Virus record (IMG/VR): IMGVR_UViG_3300032931_001151 | Location: 124,001-188,000 of that record | DNA length: 64,000 bases | Source of the DNA: a virus | Direction: 5' to 3' (one strand) | Part shown: in pieces, positions 26,645-34,721 of the stretch | How positions within the stretch are numbered: position 1 is the first letter of the stretch | How the letters are laid out: each line of letters opens with the position of its first letter | Notes under the pieces: generated by a model | The model's database searches: none | Told to the model about the DNA's origin: nothing | The model's input: the letters and a program-made list of their open reading frames with translations, nothing else | Made by a program: the position numbers and the translations under genes

Positions 26645-27133
26645 ATGAAAAAACCACACACCCATTTAAATGATAGAAAAGAAGGCTTTAAGCAAGATTA
26701 TTTCATTCCAAAAAATAAAGAAAAATACATAGGAACTTGGCCAATTACTTATCTTAGTTCGTGGGAACATAAATTCATGCGCTTTCTAGATATTAATGAA
26801 AATATACTTCAATGGGGAAGTGAAAGTATACAAATTAGATATATGTACTTTGACCCTATTAAAAAGACTCAAAGCGAGCACACCTACTTTCCAGACTTTA
26901 TTATAAGAATAAAGAAGTCCGAAACCGTCACGAGAACTCAAGTAATAGAAATAAAACCATTTAGAGAGACTAAAGCTCCTAAATTAGCCAAGAATAGAAA
27001 TACCAAGACAATGTTATACGAAGTGAAAACATATGCCAAGAATCAAGCAAAATGGGCCGCCGCTAAAGAATATTGTAGAGTTAGGGGTTGGGACTTTGTA
27101 GTGATAACGGAAAAGGATTTACCGAATTGTTAG
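26645..27133 (+). CDS. 4: Head completion protein gp4 (TnsA-like nuclease fold)
   Basis: 162 aa (T4 gp4 is 150 aa). The segments YLSSWEHKFMRFLDIN, TYFPDFIIRIK, VIEIKPFRETKAPK and NQAKWAAAKEYCRVRGWDFVVITEKDL follow T4 gp4 almost element by element (SLWERRFM, YFVDFLI, LVEVKPYAETIKP, NQAKWEAAKNYC). The Glu, Asp and Glu-x-Lys residues form a restriction-endonuclease-like active site. gp4 trims or finishes packaged heads. It is the only late gene on the plus strand in this block, and its last 53 bp overlap RNase H on the other strand. Confidence 0.9.
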   Translation: MKKPHTHLNDRKEGFKQDYFIPKNKEKYIGTWPITYLSSWEHKFMRFLDINENILQWGSESIQIRYMYFDPIKKTQSEHTYFPDFIIRIKKSETVTRTQVIEIKPFRETKAPKLAKNRNTKTMLYEVKTYAKNQAKWAAAKEYCRVRGWDFVVITEKDLPNC

Positions 27134-27995
27134 GATTTAATTTTTTGAGTATCTTTTCAATCTTTCCAATCTTATAAAACATATCTCTCATTTTATGTTT
27201 AACTATATAATCATAAAATCCTTTTGACGAGGCTGGATGAGCGTCATCAACAACTTTTTCTAATATATCAATAAGTTGGGCCGGGGTTTTAGTTAAATCT
27301 ATTAATTTTTTATTTCTATTATAATTTTTAACTAACTCGGTTGGTCCACCTTCTGGAGTTGTTTCTTTTAGTAATTCGTCTAATTTCCCAGACTCTATTA
27401 ATTCGGCGCTTCGTACTTTACCCAAACCTACACGAATCGAAGGTATATTATCCGAATTCTTATCACCCATTACAATCTTTCTCTCAAGATGAAATATAGG
27501 ATTGTCGAACTCAATGTATGTTTTCTTTAATGGGCAATATATTTTTGTATTTGGATATCTCAACAATTGAACGAAATCCGAGTCAGATGAAATAATTAAC
27601 TTTTCATCATTGATATTCTTTCTAACTAAATATGAAATAATATCATCTGCCTCAAGCCAATCTACTTGAAGGACATAAAAAGGAAAACTAGATTTAAATC
27701 CCATTTTAACTTCTTCAACTATTTCTTGGAATTGGTTCCAATCAATATCAGTTTTTTCTTTTGCGGCGGCTCTATGTGCCTTGTAAGGCTCATAGAACTT
27801 CTTACGCCAATTTCTTGGAGCATCACAACAAATAAAAACTTTATTAGGTTCAAATTTTTCAACATTATATAAAACGCTTGTTATAATTGCGTGACGTAAA
27901 ATACCGTAACCATTAGACTTTAGATCCGGTCCTAATTGGTGAACATTTCTATAACAAATATTAGATAAGTCTATATATAGATGTTTTTCTGGCAT
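27081..27995 (-). CDS. rnh: RNase H (T4 Rnh-type 5'-3' FEN nuclease)
   Basis: 304 aa, essentially the T4 length (305). The FEN active-site acids are visible: LYIDLSN (Asp9), FICCDAPRNWRKKFYEPYKAHR in parts, VDWLEADDIISYL, and SSDSDFVQLL, followed by VMGDKNSDNIPSI, the helix-hairpin-helix region. The enzyme removes RNA primers from Okazaki fragments behind gp32 and the clamp. It has its own TTTTTGGAT promoter motif and AAAAGGAA ribosome site, and overlaps gp4 tail-to-tail by 53 bp. Confidence 0.92.
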   Translation of the reverse strand: MPEKHLYIDLSNICYRNVHQLGPDLKSNGYGILRHAIITSVLYNVEKFEPNKVFICCDAPRNWRKKFYEPYKAHRAAAKEKTDIDWNQFQEIVEEVKMGFKSSFPFYVLQVDWLEADDIISYLVRKNINDEKLIISSDSDFVQLLRYPNTKIYCPLKKTYIEFDNPIFHLERKIVMGDKNSDNIPSIRVGLGKVRSAELIESGKLDELLKETTPEGGPTELVKNYNRNKKLIDLTKTPAQLIDILEKVVDDAHPASSKGFYDYIVKHKMRDMFYKIGKIEKILKKLNPNNSVNPFPLSLQSPNP

Positions 27996-28010
27996 TGGAA
28001 TTCCTTTTCA

Positions 28011-28028
28011 ATAGGATATATCCAAAAA
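28011..28028 (-). promoter_or_regulatory. TTTTTGGAT-type promoter for RNase H
   Basis: Minus strand TTTTTGGATATATCCTAT, containing the palindrome GGATATATCC, 16-33 bp before the RNase H ATG. Confidence 0.55.
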
Positions 28029-28037
28029 CAAAAAAAT

Positions 28038-28062
28038 AAAGGGAGCCAATTAGGCTCCCTTT
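28038..28062 (-). terminator. Rho-independent terminator after low-complexity late gene
   Basis: Perfect 10-bp stem AAAGGGAGCC/GGCTCCCTTT with a 5-nt loop and, on the minus strand, TTTATTTTTTTG. It separates late transcription from the RNase H promoter. Confidence 0.9.
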
Positions 28063-28089
28063 ATTTAGAACAACTAACTTATCTTTAGA

Positions 28090-28662
28090 TTACTTACCTT
28101 TATTGAGGCCCTTATTTGGTTCGTTTAGAGGTCCGTTTACTATTTTTTCGTTACCGGCAAGGCCGAGTATATTACGAACTTTGCTACGGAAATCGGCATA
28201 AGGTTCTGCGCCTTCTTTCGTTTCGCCGGTTTCAACTTTGGTTCCTTTTGCTGCTCCACCCTTTGAGGCTTCTTCAGCGCCTTCACCACGTTTAACGCCA
28301 CCATCTTCACCAGCCGCTTTCTTTGAGCCAATATCAGCTTTCTTTGCTTCGGGTTGGGCATCTTTGACGCCTTCGCCACGAGCAACGGGTTTTACTCCGT
28401 CGCCGGTAGCAGACTTGTCGCCATGCTCGGTTTCATTTTTTACTTCTACTTGTTCGCCCGTTTTTGCTTTTGTTCCAGTTGAGCCGGCTACATCAGCGCC
28501 GCCTGCGGCACCAACTTCACGGCTTACTTCGGTTGGCTTTTTATCGCCATATCCTTTTATGGGTTTAATGCCTTGACCGGCGGGGAGAGTATTGTAAGCT
28601 TCACCTTCGGTTAGATTTTTATAGGCTTTTCTGATTTCGCTGAGAGTTACATCTTCTTGCAT
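28090..28662 (-). CDS. Disordered Gly/Lys/Glu/Ala-rich late protein
   Basis: 190 aa, not recognised. Residues ~30-155 are low-complexity Gly, Ala, Lys, Glu and Thr and certainly disordered; short helical pieces remain at both ends (LSEIRKAYKNLTEGEAY; YADFRSKVRNILGLAG). The G+C content is higher than around it. KNLTE-G is a plausible gp21 cleavage site. The phrase PTEVSREVGAAGG recurs in related form (PTEVAREQGVEG) in the next gene. With a late promoter and terminator of its own, an abundant internal head protein is a fair guess. Confidence 0.5.
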   Translation of the reverse strand: MQEDVTLSEIRKAYKNLTEGEAYNTLPAGQGIKPIKGYGDKKPTEVSREVGAAGGADVAGSTGTKAKTGEQVEVKNETEHGDKSATGDGVKPVARGEGVKDAQPEAKKADIGSKKAAGEDGGVKRGEGAEEASKGGAAKGTKVETGETKEGAEPYADFRSKVRNILGLAGNEKIVNGPLNEPNKGLNKGK

Positions 28663-28700
28663 TTTATTTCTCCTTAAAGAAGTATTGTTGTTCTAAATAT

Positions 28701-28708
28701 TATTTATA
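28701..28708 (-). promoter_or_regulatory. T4-type late promoter box
   Basis: Exact TATAAATA on the minus strand 39 bp before the low-complexity gene. Confidence 0.7.
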
Positions 28709-28717
28709 TGAGATCGG

Positions 28718-29752
28718 TCAAATTTCATTTGACTCTTTTATGGCTCGTAGAAATAATCTTAAATTTGTTTGATAATTTGAATTTTCTTCCATTTTTATAT
28801 ACTCTTTTATTCCAGCCGATTCAACCCCTTGCTCTCTTGGAACTGGATTATCTATGTCCATTTTTGCTTTAGAAGGAGTAAACTCGGATATGTTAGATCC
28901 TTCAACACCTTGCTCTCTTGGAACTGGATTATCCACGTCCATTTTTACTTTAGAAGGGGCGAATTCTTTTATTCCAGACCCTTCAACACCTTGCTCTCTA
29001 GCCACTTCCGTTGGAGCCTTAGAATTTCCATCTTTATACCAAATAAAATCTTTCTTCTCACCTTTTCTATATAAGTTTTTGCCTTCCGGCTTTATTTGTG
29101 CTATTACCGCAACTTCTTCAGCCTTAATAGACGGATTTGTTAAAGGTTGAGTTGACGGTTCATTAGGAGCTGCGCCCAAAGTTTTTCCATCGTTATTAGA
29201 CCCTACACTATGGACAACATCTGGAGATTTTTCTGAAGTACCATTAGTATACGGTTGCTCTGTTTTTTGAGCTTCATCTAAACTATATGTTTTTGATGGT
29301 GTTGGAATTATATTAGAATCTATATGTTTTGTTGAAGTAGATAAAATATCTTTGTTTTCATGCATAAATTTTTGTACCGATTTTATAGTAGATTTTAATA
29401 TACCCTCAGATAATGAATCAACCCAATTTTTTAATTTAGTTTGAATATCTATAAAAATTGCCTCACTTGAGTCTTCCGATTTAAACTCTCTTAGACTTAA
29501 CTCGCTATTTGAATTATCTAACATAGTTGCATTATACACTATTTTATCTTTATTTTGTTCAATTTGCTCTTTAAGCCCATCCACATATGATTTTAAGTCC
29601 TGATCGGAGTCTTTATTTGTCCAAGAATCTAGTCTTTTGTTTATTATTTGTATAGCTTCATCATAAGATTCCACTTCTTTCTCAAATAGAAGACTTTCAT
29701 CTACTTGAGGTGATGTAACTTGACTAAATGATTCCGGATCGGTAAGTGCCAT
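28718..29752 (-). CDS. Late protein with 27-residue tandem repeats
   Basis: 344 aa, not recognised. Residues 1-130 are helical and acidic, 130-230 disordered. Residues ~250-330 hold two full and one partial copy of a 27-residue repeat of the form REQGVEGxxIxEFxPSKxKM plus DxDNPVP. A final short helix (NLRLFLRAIKESNEI) echoes the end of the neighbouring 190-aa protein. AGGAG precedes the ATG and a late box lies 20 bp further up. Probably a virion or core protein; the function of the repeat is unknown. Confidence 0.5.
   Translation of the reverse strand: MALTDPESFSQVTSPQVDESLLFEKEVESYDEAIQIINKRLDSWTNKDSDQDLKSYVDGLKEQIEQNKDKIVYNATMLDNSNSELSLREFKSEDSSEAIFIDIQTKLKNWVDSLSEGILKSTIKSVQKFMHENKDILSTSTKHIDSNIIPTPSKTYSLDEAQKTEQPYTNGTSEKSPDVVHSVGSNNDGKTLGAAPNEPSTQPLTNPSIKAEEVAVIAQIKPEGKNLYRKGEKKDFIWYKDGNSKAPTEVAREQGVEGSGIKEFAPSKVKMDVDNPVPREQGVEGSNISEFTPSKAKMDIDNPVPREQGVESAGIKEYIKMEENSNYQTNLRLFLRAIKESNEI
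28810..29003 (-). repeat. 81-bp tandem repeat (2.4 copies) in coding sequence
   Basis: The phrase CTTGCTCTCTTGGAACTGG recurs at about 28828 and 28909, with a diverged third start near 28990, giving an exact 81-bp (27-codon) period that keeps the reading frame. Confidence 0.8.
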
Positions 29753-29760
29753 AAAAACTC

Positions 29761-30252
29761 CTATTTTACATTATTTATAGTAATCGTTCCATAATGACCG
29801 ATACAAATTGAATCGGCTTTTCCGTCGTGTGGAACTTTACATCTTGCCGATTTTAATAAGTTCATAGTCGGGTATGTATCTTTTACGAAATCTATTGCTC
29901 CACTTTTCTCGTCGTGTATGTATTTTTCACCCAATACATTCTTTTTCCATTTTTGTGGAGATATTTCCTTATATTCTATCCCAAGACACTCACATACCCC
30001 CTTAACCACTCCAACTCCTTCTCCGAAATTCCAAATGGACGTTCTTCCCTGGCCGGCAAATGCATGAACATGTTCCAAGTATACTAATTCAACTTTATTG
30101 GTTTTTAGATAATTAGATAGTTCTTTACCGTTTATTTTATTTTTTCCGTTTTCCTTTTCTTCTATTGGCATAATGATACAATCAATAAGATTTGTATCAT
30201 TAAAGATAGAAATTCCACCACTAAAACCAGGATCAATCCCGCATATAATCAT
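29761..30252 (-). CDS. RuvC-like Holliday junction resolvase
   Basis: 163 aa. The RNase H-fold acids are in the expected order: Asp7 in ICGIDPGFSGG, Glu60 in LVYLEHVHAF, and Asp143/Asp147 in VPHDGKADSICIG. The 'DPG' start and 'HDxxDA' end are the RuvC family signature. T4 resolves branched DNA before packaging with the unrelated endonuclease VII (gp49); this phage seems to use a RuvC-type enzyme for that task. AGGGGA precedes the ATG. It lies in late-oriented DNA, which fits a role at packaging. Confidence 0.88.
   Translation of the reverse strand: MIICGIDPGFSGGISIFNDTNLIDCIIMPIEEKENGKNKINGKELSNYLKTNKVELVYLEHVHAFAGQGRTSIWNFGEGVGVVKGVCECLGIEYKEISPQKWKKNVLGEKYIHDEKSGAIDFVKDTYPTMNLLKSARCKVPHDGKADSICIGHYGTITINNVK
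29772..29779 (-). promoter_or_regulatory. T4-type late promoter box inside the resolvase 3' end
   Basis: Exact TATAAATA on the minus strand, 20 bp before the 344-aa gene, overlapping the end of the resolvase gene. Confidence 0.6.
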
Positions 30253-30267
30253 TTGTTCCCCTAAAAG

Positions 30268-30299
30268 AATAAACCTTCCCGATTAAAGGAAGGTTTATT
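30268..30299 (-). terminator. Hairpin terminator between late gene and resolvase
   Basis: Perfect 12-bp stem AATAAACCTTCC/GGAAGGTTTATT with an 8-nt loop; on the minus strand it is followed by CTTTTAG, a modest T tract. Confidence 0.75.
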
Positions 30300-30318
30300 G
30301 TAGTACATTATAGTAAAC

Positions 30319-31275
30319 TTATAGTCCTATATTGGTTCCAATATTAGTTAAACCAATTCCACCTTTGCTCCCGCTTCTATCACCCTCTTCTGCACTCTTT
30401 TTTGCAGTTTCTTCTAATTCTTTTTTCATCATTTCTTCATATGCATTGGATAAGTTACCCATTAATTCGCCACTATTCTCATTATACTCACCTTCGCCAA
30501 CATATCCATATGATTCATCAATAGCGGGATTTCCACGACTCGTGCAAGCATCTTCGTAAACTGAATGAATCTCTTCCATTGAATTTCCGCACATTTCGCC
30601 CAATGATTGTAGTGCGGCACCACGATCTCCATTTTCATGTAGACCATTTGATTTTATGTGATTATATAATTCGTTCTTTTCCATTATACGTGATTCTTGT
30701 TTTGGCATCATTTCGGGTTCCAATTCGGCAGGCCCCCCACAACCTTGGGCAGATTCTACTGAATTCATTTCCATAGTCTCATATATTTTTCTCAAGTCGC
30801 TAACACTATCTTCAAATCTTTCACGGTGTATTTCAACTCCCTCGATATGCTCAACAATCATTTCCGTTGGATTTACTATCATTTTTCTTAGACCACAACG
30901 AAGTCCAAATTTAGCAGAATCTTCGTTTAATTTAATTGATTCAATAATCCACTCACGATTCTTTATATTATTAATACAAACCGTATCACCAACTTTAAAT
31001 TCATTATACGATTCTGCTATTGAGTCGCCGTTTCCAGTCATTGAGCCTCCAAATTTTTTCCCGGTAGATCCTTTTACGCTATGTTTTCCTTTTGCTTTCT
31101 CGTCATCTTCGTCGTCTTCGTCATCTTCATTTCGCAAATTATTACCTTTTAATATTTCCGAATCTTTTACCATATCGTCCTTATCACCTTTTAGTAAAGG
31201 ATCTTGAGTAAAAGGGATAGGACCCTTTTTTACTCCGGCTACTAAATATTCACCTTCTTTAAGTTCTGTTTCCAT
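30319..31275 (-). CDS. Acidic late protein with SH3/KOW-like module
   Basis: 318 aa, not recognised. An Asp/Glu run (about 50-60) is followed by a Gly/Lys/Ser-rich linker, then FKVGDTVCINNIKNREWIIES (about 93-113), which has the pattern of a small KOW or SH3-like barrel. The rest is helical and acidic with several Cys and Met. A related barrel (GQDVIFENEHWVIMEIQGD) occurs in the next gene upstream, so the two may share a partner. SIAE-SYNEF is a possible gp21 cleavage site. Late orientation; AAAGGA precedes the ATG. Confidence 0.5.
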   Translation of the reverse strand: METELKEGEYLVAGVKKGPIPFTQDPLLKGDKDDMVKDSEILKGNNLRNEDDEDDEDDEKAKGKHSVKGSTGKKFGGSMTGNGDSIAESYNEFKVGDTVCINNIKNREWIIESIKLNEDSAKFGLRCGLRKMIVNPTEMIVEHIEGVEIHRERFEDSVSDLRKIYETMEMNSVESAQGCGGPAELEPEMMPKQESRIMEKNELYNHIKSNGLHENGDRGAALQSLGEMCGNSMEEIHSVYEDACTSRGNPAIDESYGYVGEGEYNENSGELMGNLSNAYEEMMKKELEETAKKSAEEGDRSGSKGGIGLTNIGTNIGL

Positions 31276-31285
31276 ATATTATCCT

Positions 31286-33133
31286 TTAGGGCTGTACATT
31301 TGAATTGGGTAGGGTGTCTTCTATTGGGGAAATTTCAACATTCGGATTAGGTGCATCTTCGTATGCTATTCCGAATCCCTTTCCGCCGATTCTTTCTTCT
31401 GGGTCAAATGATTTATTTTTTTGTTCGGCGGGAGTTCCGCCTTTTGGCAATTGTATGGCACCGGATTTGTTAAAATTCTTTAAACTACTCGGAGTTCTTT
31501 TTGGGGGAGCAAGAGTTGCTTCCGGATCAAAATTTTCTATACCTTTTTGTTTTGCTTTAAATTTAGTAGGATCAAACATTCTATCTACTTGCAAAAGAGG
31601 AGCAGATTCGCCAATGCTCTTTTCTATCTTTTCCCATTCTTTTCTTAAATTGTCAGTACCACGTTCATAATGGTCTTCCATTTCGTCAAATCCTTGCCTA
31701 TCTGATAATTCTATATTTTCCATATTAGTTTCGGCGGTTTCGCCGTTATCAGACTCAAGCAATACCGTATCGCCTTGTATCTCCATTATAACCCAATGTT
31801 CGTTCTCAAATATTACATCTTGTCCTTGTTTATAATTTCCTAGTGGAATATCTTCAATTTCTCCAGGTTCTTCTTTTTCATCTTCAAATCCTGGATCTCC
31901 GAAATATGCACCTGGGGAATGTTGCGTGAAATTATTATTTGTGTTAAATGCCAACTCAGATTCTTCCGATGGTGGAATTGATGTTTCTGGAGTAAGTAAC
32001 TCGGGATCTATTCTGTCAATATTAGACTCGGTAACGGTTGGATTTTCCATATCTCTAGTGTCTACTTGAGAGTCGCCCATTTCTTTAGTAGACGTGCTTA
32101 TTGATTGATCTTTTTGGACATTTACTTCATCATGGGTAACTAATTCTGCATCTTCTTTCATGTTAATTCCACATTCTTGTAACATATTGCACGCCTCGTC
32201 GCATACGGTTTGCATGTCTTGCTTCATAGAAGTGATATCGCCATGTCCAATATTAGCATTAAGTTGTTCAGAGATAGTATCTACCGCTCTTCTAATATCG
32301 GGAGCACTATAATGTGCATTTACTTCATTTTGTAAATAATCATTAAGATTAGATTGTATATCATTTATAGCAGACTTTAATTTTTCAAGTATTTGAGCCT
32401 CTTGCTCTTCATGATCATGTCCTTCATCGGACCCATATTGTCTTTCTTGTTCTTCCGCATTATTAAGTAGATTTAAGGCATTTTTAAGACCTTCTACGTT
32501 ATTTTTGAGGGTAGCAAGGGCTAAATGCTCTATTTTTTCGGCGGCAGGAGCATTTTGATCAACCATGCCCATTGGATCCATCGCTTGAGAGCCATCTTCG
32601 GCATCAAACGTTTCGCTTGGGGTTTTTATTTCTATATCACTACCGACTCCAATTTCATCCTCATCATCATCATTTCCCACCATCATATTATTTTCTTGCT
32701 CTTCTTCTTCTTCTTCGGGATAATCAAAATCGGCATCATTTGGATTCTGTATATTATGGAATTCTATTAATTTTTCTATGCCTTCCATAATTGCAGAAAA
32801 GTCATACTCTTCTCTTAACCCGGCTTTATAATCCATATATAATTCGGTGGCAATGCTACTTAATCTTTCAATAAAGTCTTTAGTATATTCTGGACCGTCA
32901 TTAATATAGCCCTCTTTTATTTCACCAATAGCCGATGAAATAATAGCATCATTAAGATTTGATCTCATTCTCTTGATTATAGTTTCACAAAATAATCTAT
33001 AGTTTGGGGATGTATATGCTTCGTTGGTTACTTCTGAGAATTCGGAGCCGCAATCGTTACAAACATATTCTTCACTCAACATAGTTGGTGTGAATTCATT
33101 TGTATTTCCGCAGCAAGGACATTTTTTATCCAT
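31286..33133 (-). CDS. Large acidic late protein with N-terminal zinc ribbon and SH3-like module
   Basis: 615 aa, not recognised. The N terminus is a zinc ribbon (CPCCGNTNEF and CNDCGSEF, residues 5-32). A helical domain follows (to ~120), then Asp/Glu-rich tracts including seven consecutive Glu residues near 140, another helical block (about 190-320), a disordered Thr/Ser/Glu region, a KOW/SH3-like strand set (about 440-485), and a basic, Pro-rich end. Zinc ribbon plus long acidic tracts could suit DNA mimicry or DNA handling inside the head, but this is speculation. An exact late promoter lies 42 bp upstream. Confidence 0.5.
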   Translation of the reverse strand: MDKKCPCCGNTNEFTPTMLSEEYVCNDCGSEFSEVTNEAYTSPNYRLFCETIIKRMRSNLNDAIISSAIGEIKEGYINDGPEYTKDFIERLSSIATELYMDYKAGLREEYDFSAIMEGIEKLIEFHNIQNPNDADFDYPEEEEEEQENNMMVGNDDDEDEIGVGSDIEIKTPSETFDAEDGSQAMDPMGMVDQNAPAAEKIEHLALATLKNNVEGLKNALNLLNNAEEQERQYGSDEGHDHEEQEAQILEKLKSAINDIQSNLNDYLQNEVNAHYSAPDIRRAVDTISEQLNANIGHGDITSMKQDMQTVCDEACNMLQECGINMKEDAELVTHDEVNVQKDQSISTSTKEMGDSQVDTRDMENPTVTESNIDRIDPELLTPETSIPPSEESELAFNTNNNFTQHSPGAYFGDPGFEDEKEEPGEIEDIPLGNYKQGQDVIFENEHWVIMEIQGDTVLLESDNGETAETNMENIELSDRQGFDEMEDHYERGTDNLRKEWEKIEKSIGESAPLLQVDRMFDPTKFKAKQKGIENFDPEATLAPPKRTPSSLKNFNKSGAIQLPKGGTPAEQKNKSFDPEERIGGKGFGIAYEDAPNPNVEISPIEDTLPNSNVQP

Positions 33134-33174
33134 TTTTTAAACTCCCTTTAATGAAGCGTAATAATCTATATTCT

Positions 33175-33182
33175 TATTTATA
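33175..33182 (-). promoter_or_regulatory. T4-type late promoter box
   Basis: Exact TATAAATA on the minus strand 42 bp before the zinc-ribbon acidic gene. Confidence 0.7.
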
Positions 33183-33188
33183 ATGCTT

Positions 33189-34307
33189 TTAAAATCCTTC
33201 TTCGGTGCCACTAGCCCCTTCGGGTGGAGTTTCGGACGCCGTAGATGATTCGCCACCCGAAGCAGATTCCGCACCACTAGTATCTTCCGGATTGGTTGGT
33301 TCTGCACTAGCACCGGATTCGGCTGACGCACTTCCGCCCGCACCACCACTAGTTGAACTACTAATAACCGGTTTCAATCCTATTTCTTCGCTAACTTCTT
33401 TTTGTGCTTCTTGTTGTCTATCCGAAACCCTATTTTGATATAACTCTCTCAAGTACATCTTTTTTAATAATTCCATAATAAAAATATAGTTTATATCTTT
33501 TTCGTCTTCTTCTTCGTCGCCAAATACCGACAAATCCGGAAATAGTGCTCTAAATGCTAGTAGATATTTCTCTCCCATAACTTTGAAATGTATCGTTCTA
33601 ACTAGATCTAAAATGTTTGCCAATTTATACTTATAACAAAAACTTTTTAATTCGTCCGGGTTTGGTCTTTCAAAATCCATAAGACAAATAGCTTTGATTA
33701 TTTGCCCCGACATTTTAGCATTACCTAAGAACTCAACGGGGGTGGTTTCTTTTGGCCTCCATGTAATAAATCCAATATTTAAATCTTGGTCAGAGAATTT
33801 TTTAGTTATTTCGTCTGTAGCATTATTATTCTCGGGAAAATCGTCAACGCTTAAAACTATTAATATATTTGCTCTTTGAAATGATTTTTTCAAATTATTA
33901 ATAGAATCTTTAAAATTTTCTTCTTTATCCGTATAATTTTGCTTTTCGTCGGTGGCTAATATTAAGTCTTTAAAGTCCAAAGGGAACATTCGTAACCCGA
34001 AAATCTTCGCAGTAATGAATTCTTTTTCGTCGTTAGTTAAATTGTATTTAAACTTATCTAATATAGCAGATTGGGAAGTTTTTTCTTCGTTACATATTAG
34101 ACCAAACTCTACTTTAGGTGAAAACTTATCTTTATGTTGTCCAGTTTGAACTACCTCTTTTATAAATTTCTTAATCTTCTCATGTTCATCCCTTGTAATA
34201 GGATCATATGTTCCACTAAATAATACAACATCCCATTGATCATTAGTTTTGGGTGTGTTGTTATTTATTCCACTCGCATTTCCAAAAAAAGTTTTAAATG
34301 TTGACAT
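33189..34307 (-). CDS. Cytidylyltransferase-fold-like protein with disordered Ser/Gly/Glu tail
   Basis: 372 aa. VVLFSGTYDPITRDEHEKI (residues 27-45) resembles the nucleotide-binding start of the HxGH/TxGH nucleotidyltransferases, for example GTFDPITNGH of phosphopantetheine adenylyltransferase, but there is one extra residue and the Gly is replaced, giving T-R-D-E-H. ITWRPKETTPVEFLGNAKMSG (in part) later could be the second substrate region. The last ~70 residues are Ser, Gly, Ala, Glu and Thr only. Cytidylyltransferase-like proteins occur in other large myoviruses with unknown roles. It may be catalytically altered. Late orientation, with a late box 36 bp upstream. Confidence 0.55.
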   Translation of the reverse strand: MSTFKTFFGNASGINNNTPKTNDQWDVVLFSGTYDPITRDEHEKIKKFIKEVVQTGQHKDKFSPKVEFGLICNEEKTSQSAILDKFKYNLTNDEKEFITAKIFGLRMFPLDFKDLILATDEKQNYTDKEENFKDSINNLKKSFQRANILIVLSVDDFPENNNATDEITKKFSDQDLNIGFITWRPKETTPVEFLGNAKMSGQIIKAICLMDFERPNPDELKSFCYKYKLANILDLVRTIHFKVMGEKYLLAFRALFPDLSVFGDEEEDEKDINYIFIMELLKKMYLRELYQNRVSDRQQEAQKEVSEEIGLKPVISSSTSGGAGGSASAESGASAEPTNPEDTSGAESASGGESSTASETPPEGASGTEEGF

Positions 34308-34319
34308 TATTACCCCGTA

Positions 34320-34676
34320 TTATTTTATATTGCTCAACAAAGTATTTATAAGTTCACGGTCTTTTCTTTTTAAAAATGGGGTCTTTACTAGTTCCCCGCC
34401 AACAACTATAAACTTTTGTCTTGTTAGTAATATATCATTATTTTCCCCTAGACCATAGAAATTCAAAAATTTACTAATTAATATAGCATTGTACACGTCA
34501 TCTTTTGAATTCTTTATAGAATAAATTAATATATCTATAAGCGGAGTTAAATCTTTATCAATATTTTTGAATAATTCCAATAACTCGGTTATCTTACTTT
34601 TAGTTAGAGAATACTCCTTTGCTTCTATATCATCTAACTTTAATTTCAGTTTCTCTTTTATTGAAGATTCTTCCAT
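34320..34676 (-). CDS. Hypothetical helical protein
   Basis: 118 aa, not recognised; Lys/Leu/Asp-rich and helical, with an ISKFLNFYGLGENNDILL turn segment and a basic C-terminal region. GAGGAA precedes its ATG. It diverges from uvsY, sharing the short intergenic region with the inverted repeat at 34694-34721. A late promoter for the downstream gene lies inside its 3' end. Confidence 0.5.
   Translation of the reverse strand: MEESSIKEKLKLKLDDIEAKEYSLTKSKITELLELFKNIDKDLTPLIDILIYSIKNSKDDVYNAILISKFLNFYGLGENNDILLTRQKFIVVGGELVKTPFLKRKDRELINTLLSNIK
34343..34350 (-). promoter_or_regulatory. T4-type late promoter box
   Basis: Exact TATAAATA on the minus strand inside the 118-aa gene, 36 bp before the nucleotidyltransferase-like gene. 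Confidence 0.6.
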
Positions 34677-34693
34677 AATATTTCCTCATAATT

Positions 34694-34721
34694 TGGTATA
34701 ATAGGTAAGTTAATTATACCA
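34694..34721. promoter_or_regulatory. Divergent extended -10 promoters within a 9-bp inverted repeat
   Basis: TGGTATAAT (34694-34702) and its reverse complement ATTATACCA (34713-34721) form a perfect 9-bp inverted repeat. Each arm reads TGnTATAAT, an extended -10 box, on its own strand, so one element could drive both uvsY and the 118-aa gene, or bind a regulator. Confidence 0.55.

Noticed and set aside
28238-28576. Plus-strand frame opposite the low-complexity late gene
   Set aside because: Mirror of Gly/Ala/Lys/Glu repeats, giving Pro/Ser/Ala-rich sequence; not credible.
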